A stretch of 64,000 nt of DNA from positions 496,001 through 560,000 of the forward strand of contig JADLSH010000164.1 in the NCBI GenBank assembly GCA_016169945.1, given 5' to 3'. The position numbers were made by a program, and so were the translations under genes. Origin of the DNA: Trachythela sp. YZ-2020. Taxonomy: Eukaryota; Cnidaria; Anthozoa; Malacalcyonacea; Clavulariidae. Positions within the stretch are counted from its first letter, which is position 1. Each line of letters begins with the position of its first letter. Below, one piece after another: positions 10,548 through 19,147 of this stretch. The notes beneath the pieces were generated by a model. It saw nothing but the letters and a program-made list of their open reading frames with translations. It did no database searches and had not been told where the DNA came from.

Positions 10548-10553
10548 CCCGTG
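10548..10553. repeat. Polinton target-site duplication, left
   Basis: The hexamer cccgtg directly precedes the left terminal repeat and is repeated exactly after the right one (32087-32092). A 6-bp duplication is the known signature of Maverick/Polinton integration. Confidence 0.92.
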
Positions 10554-10815
10554 AGTAGTTATGAGGTCTACTATACGTCACTTCCGGTGAATATTGAATA
10601 AATTAAATTAAATTAAACACCATCTGCGCAACCTTCTACGCATACTGAATAAATTAAATCCTCCCCACCCCCACCCCCACATGCACACAGGTCGCTCCGC
10701 TCCGCTTCGCTCATGCACAACCATGCGCACTACACAAGTGTTACGAAACATTGTTGTACATCCGTTACGAAACATTGTTGTACATCCGTTACGAACGAAA
10801 CATTGTTGTAAAATA
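10554..10815 (+). repeat. Polinton left terminal inverted repeat
   Basis: About 260 bp matching the reverse complement of the right end with a few small indels in C runs. It contains two copies of a 24-bp unit built on 'acattgttgtacatccgtt' near the inner edge, which may be binding sites for integrase or the terminal protein (inference). Confidence 0.92.
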
Positions 10816-10882
10816 AACAAAAATGTTTTGAACCTAAACCAAATTGTTTTGTTTAAAACCATTTTTAAAATAAAATAAGAAG

Positions 10883-11149
10883 ATGCCTTTTAAACGAATA
10901 ATGATTAATGAAAATCTTTATGAATGTGAATGTGGATATGTAGGTTCAAAAACAGGTATAAAATTACATATGAAAATAAAACATAATACACCAATACATA
11001 AATATATTGAAAGGGGAGGTGATACCTTTCGCTGTGGTGTTTGTAAAAAAACTTTTAAAATACAAGATGAGCTTTTAAACCATAAAAAAAACAAAAAAAC
11101 ATTATATTTAAATAATACATTTTTATTTTCGTACCTAAAAGTTTTCTAA
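10883..11149 (+). CDS. Small C2H2 zinc-finger protein (Polinton)
   Basis: An 88-residue protein beginning MPFKRIMINEN. It contains two zinc-finger-like units: YECECGYVGSKTGIKLHMKIKH (Cys-Cys-His-His spacing) and FRCGVCKKTFKIQDELLNH. Such small fingers usually bind nucleic acid or proteins. It is the first gene inside the left terminal repeat and is convergent with the polymerase gene; a stem-loop separates them. The start is preceded by AATAAGAAG, similar to the A-rich leaders of other genes here. Two more small zinc-finger genes occur in this element. No specific target can be named. Confidence 0.75.
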   Translation: MPFKRIMINENLYECECGYVGSKTGIKLHMKIKHNTPIHKYIERGGDTFRCGVCKKTFKIQDELLNHKKNKKTLYLNNTFLFSYLKVF

Positions 11150-11170
11150 TCCTTATTTGGGATTAGAAAA
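11142..11170. terminator. Stem-loop between convergent genes
   Basis: TTTTCTAATCC pairs perfectly with GGATTAGAAAA across a short loop. It sits between the zinc-finger stop and the polymerase stop (12 nt away). The same arm sequence recurs at 17925-17954 and 18301-18329. Confidence 0.75.
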
Positions 11171-11182
11171 TTAAAACTAAAA

Positions 11183-14100
11183 CTAATACCCATAAGGTAA
11201 TGTATCGAAATCTGGTTGTACAACTCGCTTGTTGTAACCTAGTGTGAATTTCTTTTTCTTACACTTGGTTTTAATGTCCTGTGTAACCTTATTTCTAGTA
11301 AACATAGTATCGGTAGTAGTTATTTCGTCTAGCTCCCCATCTATAATTTTAGACATACTTTCGCCGTTAAGTTTTTCACTGTTTTCGTAGTTTAAAGTGA
11401 AACCTTTAATTTTACACTTTGATCCGCCACTTTTAAACTTTTCATAGTATGATTTTGGACCGGTAGCCCGCCACATTACCATGTAGTCCCCATTTAACTC
11501 ATCTGTTAACTCCCCTAACATGTTACCATTTGGTAACTTACTTTCCCCAGGTTTTGTAATATACATAACGCTATCGGTGTCGTAACCTAAAACCCTATCG
11601 CCTAACGGTTTTAAACATTTGTTGTACAATCTTATCCTTGCGTTACTTGTTGTAAACGCGGCAACTGCAAGGTTAATATTGTTACAGTTATCTTTAAATT
11701 TGTTTTTTATAGTGTAACTTACCAACATTATATCGTCGGTTAAACAATCTATGTTTATGTCGTCTATTGTTTCATCTAATATAGTGTCGTAATACTCTTG
11801 CGGTTCTGTTATGTACTTAGTTTCTGTATATTGTATTCTTTGACCAAACTTACCCCAAAGACTAACTAAACACATTTTAGCTATTGCCCTCATTCCCGGG
11901 TTATATTTTATCTCGCCAAGTACTACACCTATACTTTTATAAACTTCGTCCCTAAAATGTGCCTCGTCGCGGTAAGGTGTACCGGGGCCTACTTCTAATT
12001 TGGAACACTCTATTTTTAATTTCATAAATTTTCTTACATAATCTTTGAATAAATTAGATACATTGTACTTATAACTCCATGTCTCGTAAACACAACCCAC
12101 TTTATAACCTTCCTCTACTGCAAGTTTTAATTCGAGAGTAGGCCAACTACCTACAAATGACCTTTCTTCGTCATTATGCTGGCACTTTTCTTGTTGTTGT
12201 GTACTTGCACATGTACGACACAAAGGTGTTAATAGTTTAATATCGTTACCAAGTTTTGTTCTTACAGGTAATACGGGATGGTATAACCCTCTTGGCGGAT
12301 ACACTTTACATTTAACAAACCCAAATAATTCTGGATCATACTTTTGTGTTCTGTCGTTATTTTTAACGGGGTGTCCAATAGGAAAGGGGTCGTAATATTG
12401 GACAGTTGAATACATACTTACAAAATCATCATTATGGCCAACAGCGCCATTTTCAAAATCACATTTTAGTTTTGTTACATCTGTACGACCACCATAAAAT
12501 GCATCCCTAAGATCTAATGGTCTCATATTTTCTATATTATATTCCCACTCTTTAAACTCATTTGAAAGTTCACACTCGTATATTTCTACAAGATTGTACC
12601 CAGCATCGATAATCTTTTTGTTTTTACTAGCTGTTAACCTTTGTACAGTACTACCATCGCCATTTTCTTCGGGGTAACACTTGGTACATTTATGGAAGTA
12701 ACAACCTTGGAACTCATACACTGTGTTATTTTCTTTACAGTAACCATCTACCTTTCCAGCACCATCAATCTTAAACTCCCCGCCATTTAATGCATGTTGT
12801 ATATACAGTTTTTCGGTCTCGCATTTATATTCCAGCCACTTAATACTGACATCACTATAATTTTCAGACTTTTTAACATCATCATCCTTAATTACTCCCA
12901 GTGTATAAGGAATTAAAGACATATTTCTATATATTGTCATACACACACTGGCGATGGTTACATATTGTAATGGATCTATGTTAGAAGATTTGATAAAAGA
13001 CTCTCTTAAAATTATCATTGAGTTTCTAAGAATATCGACATCGGATTCGCAATATTCCCTAAACTCTTTTTTAAAGTCAAATATATCATTTTTTACGGTT
13101 TCGTACCACTCTTTAAATTCCTTTCGTCTTTCTGCGATCATTTGGTTTGGCCCATACATTTCTTCACATGGCATAGGTCCTATATAATTTTGGTTACATG
13201 TTTTGTTAAATTTGTGTGGGAAGAACCCTTTTTTAAGTTCTGTTAAACCAAATGTTTTTGGAAATTTATACAAAGGAAGTTGCACAAAGTTTAAACTGTC
13301 TATAAATTTAAATAAATTTTCTTTTTGTGTACCAATCTGCATATACATGATTTTTGTACCGCTGTAAATAATATTGTGTGGTTTGGTACCATCTTGTACA
13401 AGCCATTTTAATATAAAATGTATGTCATAACCCTTACCATTATGAGCAATTAAGGTGTGGTTAGTGTTTTCTTTCTTAAAAATTTCCTTACAAAACTCAT
13501 CTATGTTAGTAAACCAACTCTTATTATGTCCAAAATAATCTTGTAAACTAGCACCATTAACAACATGTATGCCTGACGCATTGGTTGTTCTTGTCTTACA
13601 ACATTTACACCATAAAAATTGGTTTTTCTCATCTATACCACACTCATAACCCTTACCCTTAGTACACAACCCGCCTTTTGTTTCTTGTTTTACCATGTAA
13701 CATTTGTGAGTACTTGTTTCTACATATTTCTCACAGTTTTTACAGTCGTCAAAACCACAAGTGTGATCCATTAAATAACCACCTGGTACAGCTATACCAC
13801 AATCCAAACACACTTTTACTTTGTCGCAAACTCTGTCAAGTTTACCTTTTTTATTTCTGTGACGCATATGTTCTTCAAAACAGGCATGCCCATAAAAGCA
13901 TCTGTTACAAAAATTACACCACACCAACTTACCGTAATTATCATCTTTACATTTATGGGTTTTAAAACATGATAAACACTTACCTAAACATTTGTGTTTG
14001 TCAAGGTTGGCGTATGGTTTGTCGCATGTTTGGCAATATTGTTTTTTACCCAAGAAGCCAGCCATATTTGTTATTACATGAAAATGGTCTTTTGTTTGGA

Positions 14101-14839
14101 ACAGATATATTTTTTGGGAGGTTAGGTTACCACCGTTAGCCTTAAATTTTATATCGCCAAAACTATCATCTATAACAATAACTTCTATGTTTAAATATGT
14201 TGCAAATGTAATCAAATCTTCAAATGTGTTACCATCTTCATTAATTTCCACACCAGCCTCCTCGTGTAGTTTAATAGCTTGATCCTTTTGTAATTTTCTA
14301 GACTTATTAAAACCATTTTTAAGTTGAGATTTAGTCCATTTACCCTTGTTAATATTTGCCAATGCGGTCACAATAGCCCTTGCCATACATGTTGTATCGT
14401 TATTTTTTATCGTTATTACGCTTTTTTTTAGTTCTACATTATTTTTATTGAATTTTAATCTACCAGACACACGAGGTACCTTTGTGGTTTGTACATCAAT
14501 CTGGATTTCGTCCAAAGGAACTTCTCTGTATTTCACAGTTTTTAGAACCTCTTTCATAAAATCAAAAGGAAGACCCTTTTTTGGAACTTTGACTAGTTTT
14601 GTACTTATTGGTTTTTCCCAGGTTGGATGGTGGGCTACCAGTCTTATCATGTCACCGGGTTTAATTTTACATTCGGAGATGGTTTTTGTTAACGCAGAAT
14701 TAAAAACATCAAGAGGGTCAACAACACCGGTTATTACAGGTGTGTAAACAATAAAGCAAGTTTGAAACTTTGCACTTTCATTTTTTCGAATTCTAATAAG
14801 TTCAAATGAACCATTTTGGGTTTCATCTTCTTCAGCCAT
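11183..14839 (-). CDS. POLB: Protein-primed family B DNA polymerase (Polinton)
   Basis: A 1218-residue polymerase that would replicate the element from protein-primed ends. The N-terminal third has an OTU-like segment (NNDTTCMARAIVTAL to HFHVITNMAGF, about 146-262) and Cys/His clusters (269-380), as in other Polinton polymerases. Exonuclease motif II (AHNGKGYD, 465-472) and III (YCESDVDIL, 596-604), the EFQGCYFHKC segment (709-718), motif A region (DFVSMYS, 805-811), motif B region (KMCLVSLWGKFGQ, 988-1000) and motif C (YDTDS, 1086-1090) are visible. Odd points: the position expected for the exonuclease I D-x-E reads FLWCKC, motif B has Val where Asn is usual, and motif A has Ser where Pro is usual. 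The frame is otherwise intact. ATG is preceded by TAATAA. Confidence 0.95.
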   Translation of the reverse strand: MAEEDETQNGSFELIRIRKNESAKFQTCFIVYTPVITGVVDPLDVFNSALTKTISECKIKPGDMIRLVAHHPTWEKPISTKLVKVPKKGLPFDFMKEVLKTVKYREVPLDEIQIDVQTTKVPRVSGRLKFNKNNVELKKSVITIKNNDTTCMARAIVTALANINKGKWTKSQLKNGFNKSRKLQKDQAIKLHEEAGVEINEDGNTFEDLITFATYLNIEVIVIDDSFGDIKFKANGGNLTSQKIYLFQTKDHFHVITNMAGFLGKKQYCQTCDKPYANLDKHKCLGKCLSCFKTHKCKDDNYGKLVWCNFCNRCFYGHACFEEHMRHRNKKGKLDRVCDKVKVCLDCGIAVPGGYLMDHTCGFDDCKNCEKYVETSTHKCYMVKQETKGGLCTKGKGYECGIDEKNQFLWCKCCKTRTTNASGIHVVNGASLQDYFGHNKSWFTNIDEFCKEIFKKENTNHTLIAHNGKGYDIHFILKWLVQDGTKPHNIIYSGTKIMYMQIGTQKENLFKFIDSLNFVQLPLYKFPKTFGLTELKKGFFPHKFNKTCNQNYIGPMPCEEMYGPNQMIAERRKEFKEWYETVKNDIFDFKKEFREYCESDVDILRNSMIILRESFIKSSNIDPLQYVTIASVCMTIYRNMSLIPYTLGVIKDDDVKKSENYSDVSIKWLEYKCETEKLYIQHALNGGEFKIDGAGKVDGYCKENNTVYEFQGCYFHKCTKCYPEENGDGSTVQRLTASKNKKIIDAGYNLVEIYECELSNEFKEWEYNIENMRPLDLRDAFYGGRTDVTKLKCDFENGAVGHNDDFVSMYSTVQYYDPFPIGHPVKNNDRTQKYDPELFGFVKCKVYPPRGLYHPVLPVRTKLGNDIKLLTPLCRTCASTQQQEKCQHNDEERSFVGSWPTLELKLAVEEGYKVGCVYETWSYKYNVSNLFKDYVRKFMKLKIECSKLEVGPGTPYRDEAHFRDEVYKSIGVVLGEIKYNPGMRAIAKMCLVSLWGKFGQRIQYTETKYITEPQEYYDTILDETIDDINIDCLTDDIMLVSYTIKNKFKDNCNNINLAVAAFTTSNARIRLYNKCLKPLGDRVLGYDTDSVMYITKPGESKLPNGNMLGELTDELNGDYMVMWRATGPKSYYEKFKSGGSKCKIKGFTLNYENSEKLNGESMSKIIDGELDEITTTDTMFTRNKVTQDIKTKCKKKKFTLGYNKRVVQPDFDTLPYGY

Positions 14840-15230
14840 TTATTACTATATATGATATATACATAGTAATAAAGGGGTACCATCTTCCTCATTAAATTTT
14901 AAATTATGTTTTATTCTATCCTTATCATTCGGCTTTTGTTAACTAACATTTCATTTTCTCTTATAGAAAATGAAATTTTTTGCGTTACAGTAATAAAGGG
15001 GTAACATCTTCCCCATATAAATTTTTAATCCTCAAATGTGTTCCCGCTTTCATAATAGCTTTCGGCTTTCGGATTTAAATAACATTATTTTTTCCAATGT
15101 GTATCTTCGGTTTTTGTGGTTACTTTTCATATTATTATTATTACTTACTTTCATTTTCTCTTATAGAAAATGAAATTTTTTTGCGTTATGAATTGGTTTA
15201 AAGAAAAACCAAAGCTATAAGATAACTAAA
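14840..15230. promoter_or_regulatory. Divergent intergenic region with duplicated hairpin unit
   Basis: This 391-bp spacer separates the divergently read polymerase and BRO-N genes. A block beginning 'agtaataaaggggta' occurs twice (about 14865 and 14989), and each copy is followed by an identical hairpin, TTTCATTTTCT pairing with AGAAAATGAAA, at 14949-14975 and 15149-15175, then a T run and GCGTTA. It is a candidate control region for both genes or a replication element; the role is inference. Confidence 0.6.
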
Positions 15231-15919
15231 ATGGAAATAGTGAAACCCCCTATTAAATTCGGTGAAATTTTAAACAACTTTGAAGTTGTAAAACATGATA
15301 ATAAGTATTGGTTTGCTGCCGCGGATGTTGGAAAATTTGGTTCAGAAAGAAACCCACAAAGATCAATAAAACTCCATGTTCGCGAGAAATATTTGAAAAG
15401 GTATCATCAGGTTGCACCAACTGCAACCCTCGAATTAAAGACAAACTTTTCATAAGTAAGAGAGGACTGTTGCAGTATGCCAGCAAATTAAACCACCCTT
15501 TGTTAGAAGATTTTCAAGATTGGGTTTTGGATGTTTTGTTAAAAGAACTTAAAAGACCATCAAGAATCCCAACTCTAACTTATACAACATCTAACTCCTT
15601 AAATGAGTTTTTACCCGATGAACTTGTCGAAAGTATAAGAGATGATAATCCATGTAAGTGCTCTTTCATATGTAAGTGTGAAACTAACGAGAGAAAGCTT
15701 TTATCTTTTGGTCTTGATGAAAAGCGTAATTTACTTAAGGATCCAAGACATATAGAAAAAAGTTTACGAGCATGGGATACACGAAGAGAGAATATTAAAT
15801 TACGCGAGGAAGAACAAGAAAAAATAGTAGAGGATCTACATAATGTGATTAATAATTTACGGACTGAAAATAATAATTTAAGGGTTGAAATAAAAATTTT
15901 AAAAGAAATGTTATTTTAA
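15231..15919 (+). CDS. BRO-N domain protein, frame broken once (Polinton)
   Basis: The first frame (15231-15455) starts MEIVKPPIKFGEI and reads through KYWFAAADVGKFG and YHQVAPTAT; the second (to 15919) continues with ISKRGLLQYASKLNHPLLEDF and ends in a coiled-coil tail (LHNVINNLRTENNNLRVEI). Together they form the layout of a BRO-N/Bro-type DNA-binding domain, known from baculoviruses, large DNA viruses and phages, plus a dimerising tail. The two frames meet beside a T run near 15450, so a one-base shortfall could explain the break. It is likely a DNA-binding regulator (inference). It diverges from the polymerase gene. Confidence 0.7.
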
Positions 15920-15931
15920 AAAACACATATA

Positions 15932-15957
15932 TTTTATTTCCCGCAAAGGAAATAAAA
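15932..15957. terminator. Stem-loop between convergent genes
   Basis: TTTTATTTCC pairs with GGAAATAAAA around a 6-nt loop, 13 nt after the BRO-N stop and 18 nt before the stop of the minus-strand gene at 15975. Confidence 0.75.
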
Positions 15958-15974
15958 TTTATATAATACTTACT

Positions 15975-16388
15975 TTACAACACAACAGCTAACAACCAAC
16001 CAACACCTAACCCTGCTAGTCCAACCGTTACATGTTTGTACTCCTCCATCTCCTTGGATGGTTTATAAAAGTCGCCCAAAACAGGAGCTCTTGTCGTAAA
16101 CACCATGTTATTATGAGTAATTTTTTGGAGATCTTCCAAGGACTTGTTTACAGAATTCATATCGCTATTAGCATCCAAAAGCTGTCGTCGCATTGCTGTA
16201 ATTTTCTCTTTGTTACTCGCTTGTTTCTCATACCATTTGTTCTTTGCTGCTGTTAAATGTTCCATCGCAATGTTATGTCTTTTAATTTCAGTTTGGTATC
16301 CTTTGTGATCTAAAAGTCTAAACAGGTAACCGGTTCCTGTGAACGCAATTGCATTAAACAGTCCGGATAGCGCAATTGTTGTTGCCAT
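15975..16388 (-). CDS. Polinton membrane protein with two hydrophobic ends
   Basis: A 137-residue protein with a hydrophobic N-terminus (MATTIALSGLFNAIAFTGTGYLF), a charged helical middle (KRHNIAMEHLTAAKNKWYEKQASN to SVNKSLEDLQ, about 36-90) and a hydrophobic C-terminus (GLAGLGVGWLLAVVL). The arrangement suggests a membrane-associated protein bridged by a coiled coil. I do not recognise a named family, though small proteins like this accompany capsid genes in other Polintons. It lies 14 nt downstream of the next minus-strand gene (16403-16633), suggesting co-expression. The ATG context is TAATAAATT-ATGG. Confidence 0.65.
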   Translation of the reverse strand: MATTIALSGLFNAIAFTGTGYLFRLLDHKGYQTEIKRHNIAMEHLTAAKNKWYEKQASNKEKITAMRRQLLDANSDMNSVNKSLEDLQKITHNNMVFTTRAPVLGDFYKPSKEMEEYKHVTVGLAGLGVGWLLAVVL

Positions 16389-16402
16389 AATTTATTATTT
16401 TA

Positions 16403-16633
16403 CTATTCCTTGAAAGGGTTATCAGGTAGTATCTTCTTTGTTTCCAATACCTTAATAACACTTGTACTGATACCGAACGCAGCTACCAGTTTTAACAGGC
16501 CTTCCATTGTACTTGGGACACTCAAACTATCCTTCATTAATTTTTTACTTACGAACGAGACTGCAACAGCCCCTAACACAATTAATAGTGAGTCGTATAA
16601 CTCTTTTGGTAAATCTTTAAATACACCAGCCAT
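16403..16633 (-). CDS. Small hydrophobic protein (Polinton)
   Basis: A 76-residue protein (MAGVFKDLPKELYDSLLIVLG) with one clear membrane segment at about residues 14-32 (SLLIVLGAVAVSFVS) and a second hydrophobic stretch around MEGLLKLVAAFGISTSVI. No known domain is visible. It sits just upstream of the 137-residue membrane gene on the same strand and divergent from the capsid-like gene at 16684. ATG follows AATAAAC. A virion membrane or assembly role is possible but unproven. Confidence 0.6.
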   Translation of the reverse strand: MAGVFKDLPKELYDSLLIVLGAVAVSFVSKKLMKDSLSVPSTMEGLLKLVAAFGISTSVIKVLETKKILPDNPFKE

Positions 16634-16683
16634 TGTTTATTATACTGTCTGTACTCTGTTTAACTGACTATATAATAAATAAC

Positions 16684-17901
16684 ATGTACAAAGTTAATGA
16701 ACTTTTACCAAGTTATAATAAGATAACTTACTCACAAATTCGTGGACCTAAAAAACAAAATGTGTTTACGCTAACACCAACTGAGATTGCCGAGGGCCAA
16801 GAACTTTACATTAACATTCCAAAACTATATGAGAATGTTTGTTTGGTTCCTGGGTCCCTATATCTTGTGGGTTCGTTTAAAAGCAAGAACGACAAGTCCT
16901 GGTTTTTGAACAACCTTGCAAGTCTCCTACAAAAAAGTCTAGAAATAACAGTCGATGGACAAGTTGTATATGACAACACAGGAGAGTCCCACTATGAGGT
17001 TTACAAAGCACTTTGGGAAACTGAAAAGAAAAGGGAGTGCATGATCTCGCAAGGAGTTGCCAACGAGAACACTCGTAAAATAATGAGTGGCGATGATACC
17101 GGTGATAAAACTGTAAAAGCCGATAAGTATTTTGGTGATCTTTTCAAAACCAAAGTCCATATTCCAATTGGTAAAATCTTAAGAGACCAAGGGTTATATG
17201 CCCCATACAGTATGAAAGCAAACATAAGGTACAAGATTACATTACCACCGGCAACAGAAATTATGAAGGCACAATCTGGTGAGAAAGTTGCTGGTTACAC
17301 TATCGAAGACCTACATTTTGAATACGAGACAATTACATCTCCTGAGATGTACCAACAAGCATTAAATTCATACAATGTTGGAAGATCACTAATTTACGAG
17401 CAAGTGATGTTGATGAAAAAGGAAACATGGAGTAAGGATACAACATTAGTAAATTTAAATATTAATGTACCACGAAAGTCAATGAGAGGCATTGTACTTT
17501 TGTTTCGCGACGACACTGTAGACTCCGAACACTTCGTGTTTCCAAACATAACATCTGTAAAAGTAGCTATCGAAGGAGTTCCAAACTCCTTGTATTCCCA
17601 AGGTTTGGAAGAACATCAACTTTTTAAATCTGCAGAAAACTTCTTCTTGGACTATCCAACAGACACATTAAACATAACAAACTTTTACACAAATAACAAG
17701 TTTGCACTGGTAGTAGATATGAGAACTGTTTGTGACAAAACAGCTGCTGGCATCGGTCGTAAGATTCTCAACACACAGGATGGTGTACTCTTGGAGATTA
17801 AGAAAAGGGTTACCACAAAGGACTTGACATGTTATGTGTTCATAGTTTCCGATGGTGTGATAAACATTATGGGTAAGCAACTACAAAGTATTGAGTTTTA
17901 G
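16684..17901 (+). CDS. MCP: Major capsid-like protein (Polinton)
   Basis: I choose Met 16684 (MYKVNELLPSYNKITY) over an upstream in-frame codon because it follows TAATAAATAAC, the leader motif of neighbouring genes; it gives 405 residues. The sequence is beta-rich with the order IPKLYENVCLVPGSLYLVGSF, IEDLHFEYETI, NINVPRKSMRGIVLLF and IEGVPNSLYSQGL, which I associate with the double-jelly-roll major capsid proteins of Polintons. These build the icosahedral shell. The gene is intact, highly structured and placed between the membrane genes and a conserved stem-loop. The assignment rests on remembered family patterns, not on a search; a fold prediction would decide. Confidence 0.7.
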   Translation: MYKVNELLPSYNKITYSQIRGPKKQNVFTLTPTEIAEGQELYINIPKLYENVCLVPGSLYLVGSFKSKNDKSWFLNNLASLLQKSLEITVDGQVVYDNTGESHYEVYKALWETEKKRECMISQGVANENTRKIMSGDDTGDKTVKADKYFGDLFKTKVHIPIGKILRDQGLYAPYSMKANIRYKITLPPATEIMKAQSGEKVAGYTIEDLHFEYETITSPEMYQQALNSYNVGRSLIYEQVMLMKKETWSKDTTLVNLNINVPRKSMRGIVLLFRDDTVDSEHFVFPNITSVKVAIEGVPNSLYSQGLEEHQLFKSAENFFLDYPTDTLNITNFYTNNKFALVVDMRTVCDKTAAGIGRKILNTQDGVLLEIKKRVTTKDLTCYVFIVSDGVINIMGKQLQSIEF

Positions 17902-17924
17902 GTTTTTAAAAAATAACAAAAAAG

Positions 17925-17954
17925 TTTTCTAATCCTGTGACAAGGATTAGAAAA
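17925..17954. terminator. Stem-loop after the capsid-like gene
   Basis: TTTTCTAATCCT pairs perfectly with AGGATTAGAAAA, 24 nt after the capsid-like stop and 9 nt before the stop of the convergent gene at 17963. It has the same arms as 11142-11170. Confidence 0.78.
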
Positions 17955-17962
17955 ATATAAAT

Positions 17963-18294
17963 TTAATGTCTGTACTTTTTTATAATTTTAACGAATAAAT
18001 CTATCCACAACCATACAGCATCTTTAGTTTTTTGGTCCATAGAGTTAAGTAGTTCCACAACTTCACCCGGTAACAACAACATTAACCCGTTAATATCTCT
18101 TGTTTTAATGTTTACTTCCACCTGTGGTGTTAACCTCTCACACATTTGTACAAGAAGAGTTTCGTAACCATATGTGTTTACTAAAAACATATTTAGTATT
18201 TTAATATCCATTCGGTATGGAAACAACTTGTAAAGTTCTTCAAAAAATGCTGTGTATTGTGTTGTAAATATTTTTATACATGTAAGTTTGTCAT
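17963..18294 (-). CDS. Small Polinton protein of unknown function, start frame broken
   Basis: The clear frame (17963-18226) gives an 87-residue protein with FPYRMDIKILNMFLVNTYG and LMLLLPGEVVELLNSMDQ. The same sense strand remains open upstream in a related frame back to an ATG at 18294 that has the element's usual AAATAAATG context; one base appears to be missing in a short A run near 18285. If so, the protein is about 110 residues. It is helical and leucine-rich, without a recognised domain. It is convergent with the capsid-like gene. Confidence 0.55.
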
Positions 18295-18300
18295 TTATTT

Positions 18301-18329
18301 TTTTCTAATCCTATACAAGAATTAGAAAA
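18301..18329. terminator. Stem-loop downstream of 18345 gene
   Basis: TTTTCTAAT pairs with ATTAGAAAA around a longer loop, 15 nt past the stop of the minus-strand gene at 18345. It is the third member of the CTAATCC-type stem-loop set. Confidence 0.68.
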
Positions 18330-18344
18330 ATATCAGTATTTTAA

Positions 18345-18596
18345 TCACACACACTCGCAATCCGAACATACTTCTTCGCTTCCACAGGAGCATAAATCTC
18401 CACATACATGGGTGTCAAACTCGTTATCGTTCAAAGTTTTAAACTCACAATCCATACATTTAAATACAATCTCACCATTAACATTTGGGTGTTGGTCTTG
18501 GATATGTGTGATAATTTGGTCCATGGGGCAAGTATACATACACCCGCCACATATACATTTATCATTGTCAAAAACATTAATTAATATGTTAATCAT
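18345..18596 (-). CDS. Small zinc-binding protein (Polinton)
   Basis: An 83-residue Cys/His-rich protein. It has CICGGCMYTCPMDQIITHIQDQH and FKCMDCEFKTLNDNEFDTHVC, both with zinc-finger-like spacing, then a C-terminal cluster (CGDLCSCGSEEVCSDCEC). It overlaps the upstream gene (18589-18849) by 8 nt and closes a cluster of tightly packed minus-strand genes. It probably binds nucleic acid or protein; no target can be inferred. A stem-loop follows its stop. Confidence 0.65.
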   Translation of the reverse strand: MINILINVFDNDKCICGGCMYTCPMDQIITHIQDQHPNVNGEIVFKCMDCEFKTLNDNEFDTHVCGDLCSCGSEEVCSDCECV

Positions 18597-18849
18597 TTAT
18601 ATTATTGTTATTTGTTTCGTTACTATCCTCAATTTGAGGAGGTATTATTGTTGTAACTTTTTCATATTTTTTAAGTCTAGACTTAACAAATGCAATCTGT
18701 ATGTTAGCTTCTATTCCATCTTTACTGTGTCTTGCCATTTGGAAACCTGTAAGAAATTTTTTACGAACTTCGATGTCTTCGTTAAAAAGATCGCCATTAT
18801 GTTGAATTTGTAGTTTACTAGGTTTACAACCCATTTTTATTTTAGTCAT
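18589..18849 (-). CDS. Small basic protein of unknown function (Polinton)
   Basis: An 86-residue protein starting MTKIKMGCKPSKLQIQHNG, with a charged middle (RKKFLTGFQMARHSKDG, KSRLKKYEKV) and an Asn-rich tail (NETNNNNIND). I see no domain. It overlaps both neighbours by 8 nt: its start lies in the end of 18842-19147 and its stop lies in the start of 18345-18596. That layout implies linked expression or leaderless starts inside the upstream frame. Confidence 0.55.
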   Translation of the reverse strand: MTKIKMGCKPSKLQIQHNGDLFNEDIEVRKKFLTGFQMARHSKDGIEANIQIAFVKSRLKKYEKVTTIIPPQIEDSNETNNNNIND

Positions 18850-19147
18850 CTAAATTTACAAGATTTGGTTTTTTAAGTACTGCAGGGTCTTCCTTTGTCG
18901 GCGGTGTCGTTGTGCAATTTTTACTTGTACAATAATTCCACAAAGTAACTACCCCTAAAACAAGACCTAGTATTTTTACTAACAAAAAATAAGGTATGTT
19001 GTCTGTATAAGCCTCACATGCATCTGGTTTTGGTTTTGGTAGCTTCCTCTTTTTTGCATTTTTAGACAAATCACTTAGTTTTTCACAGGCATCTTTTCTC
19101 TCGGGATTTGTTTCTTTGGTATCATCTGTTATTGTGTTATCACTCAT
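18842..19147 (-). CDS. Single-pass membrane protein (Polinton)
   Basis: A 101-residue protein with a hydrophilic, Lys-rich N-terminal half (ERKDACEKLSDLSKNAKKRKLPKPKP) and one membrane segment at about residues 55-75 (IPYFLLVKILGLVLGVVTLW). A short polar tail follows. Its ATG overlaps the stop of the 59-residue gene upstream (ATGA), and its stop overlaps the next gene by 8 nt. No family is recognised. Confidence 0.58.
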   Translation of the reverse strand: MSDNTITDDTKETNPERKDACEKLSDLSKNAKKRKLPKPKPDACEAYTDNIPYFLLVKILGLVLGVVTLWNYCTSKNCTTTPPTKEDPAVLKKPNLVNLDD

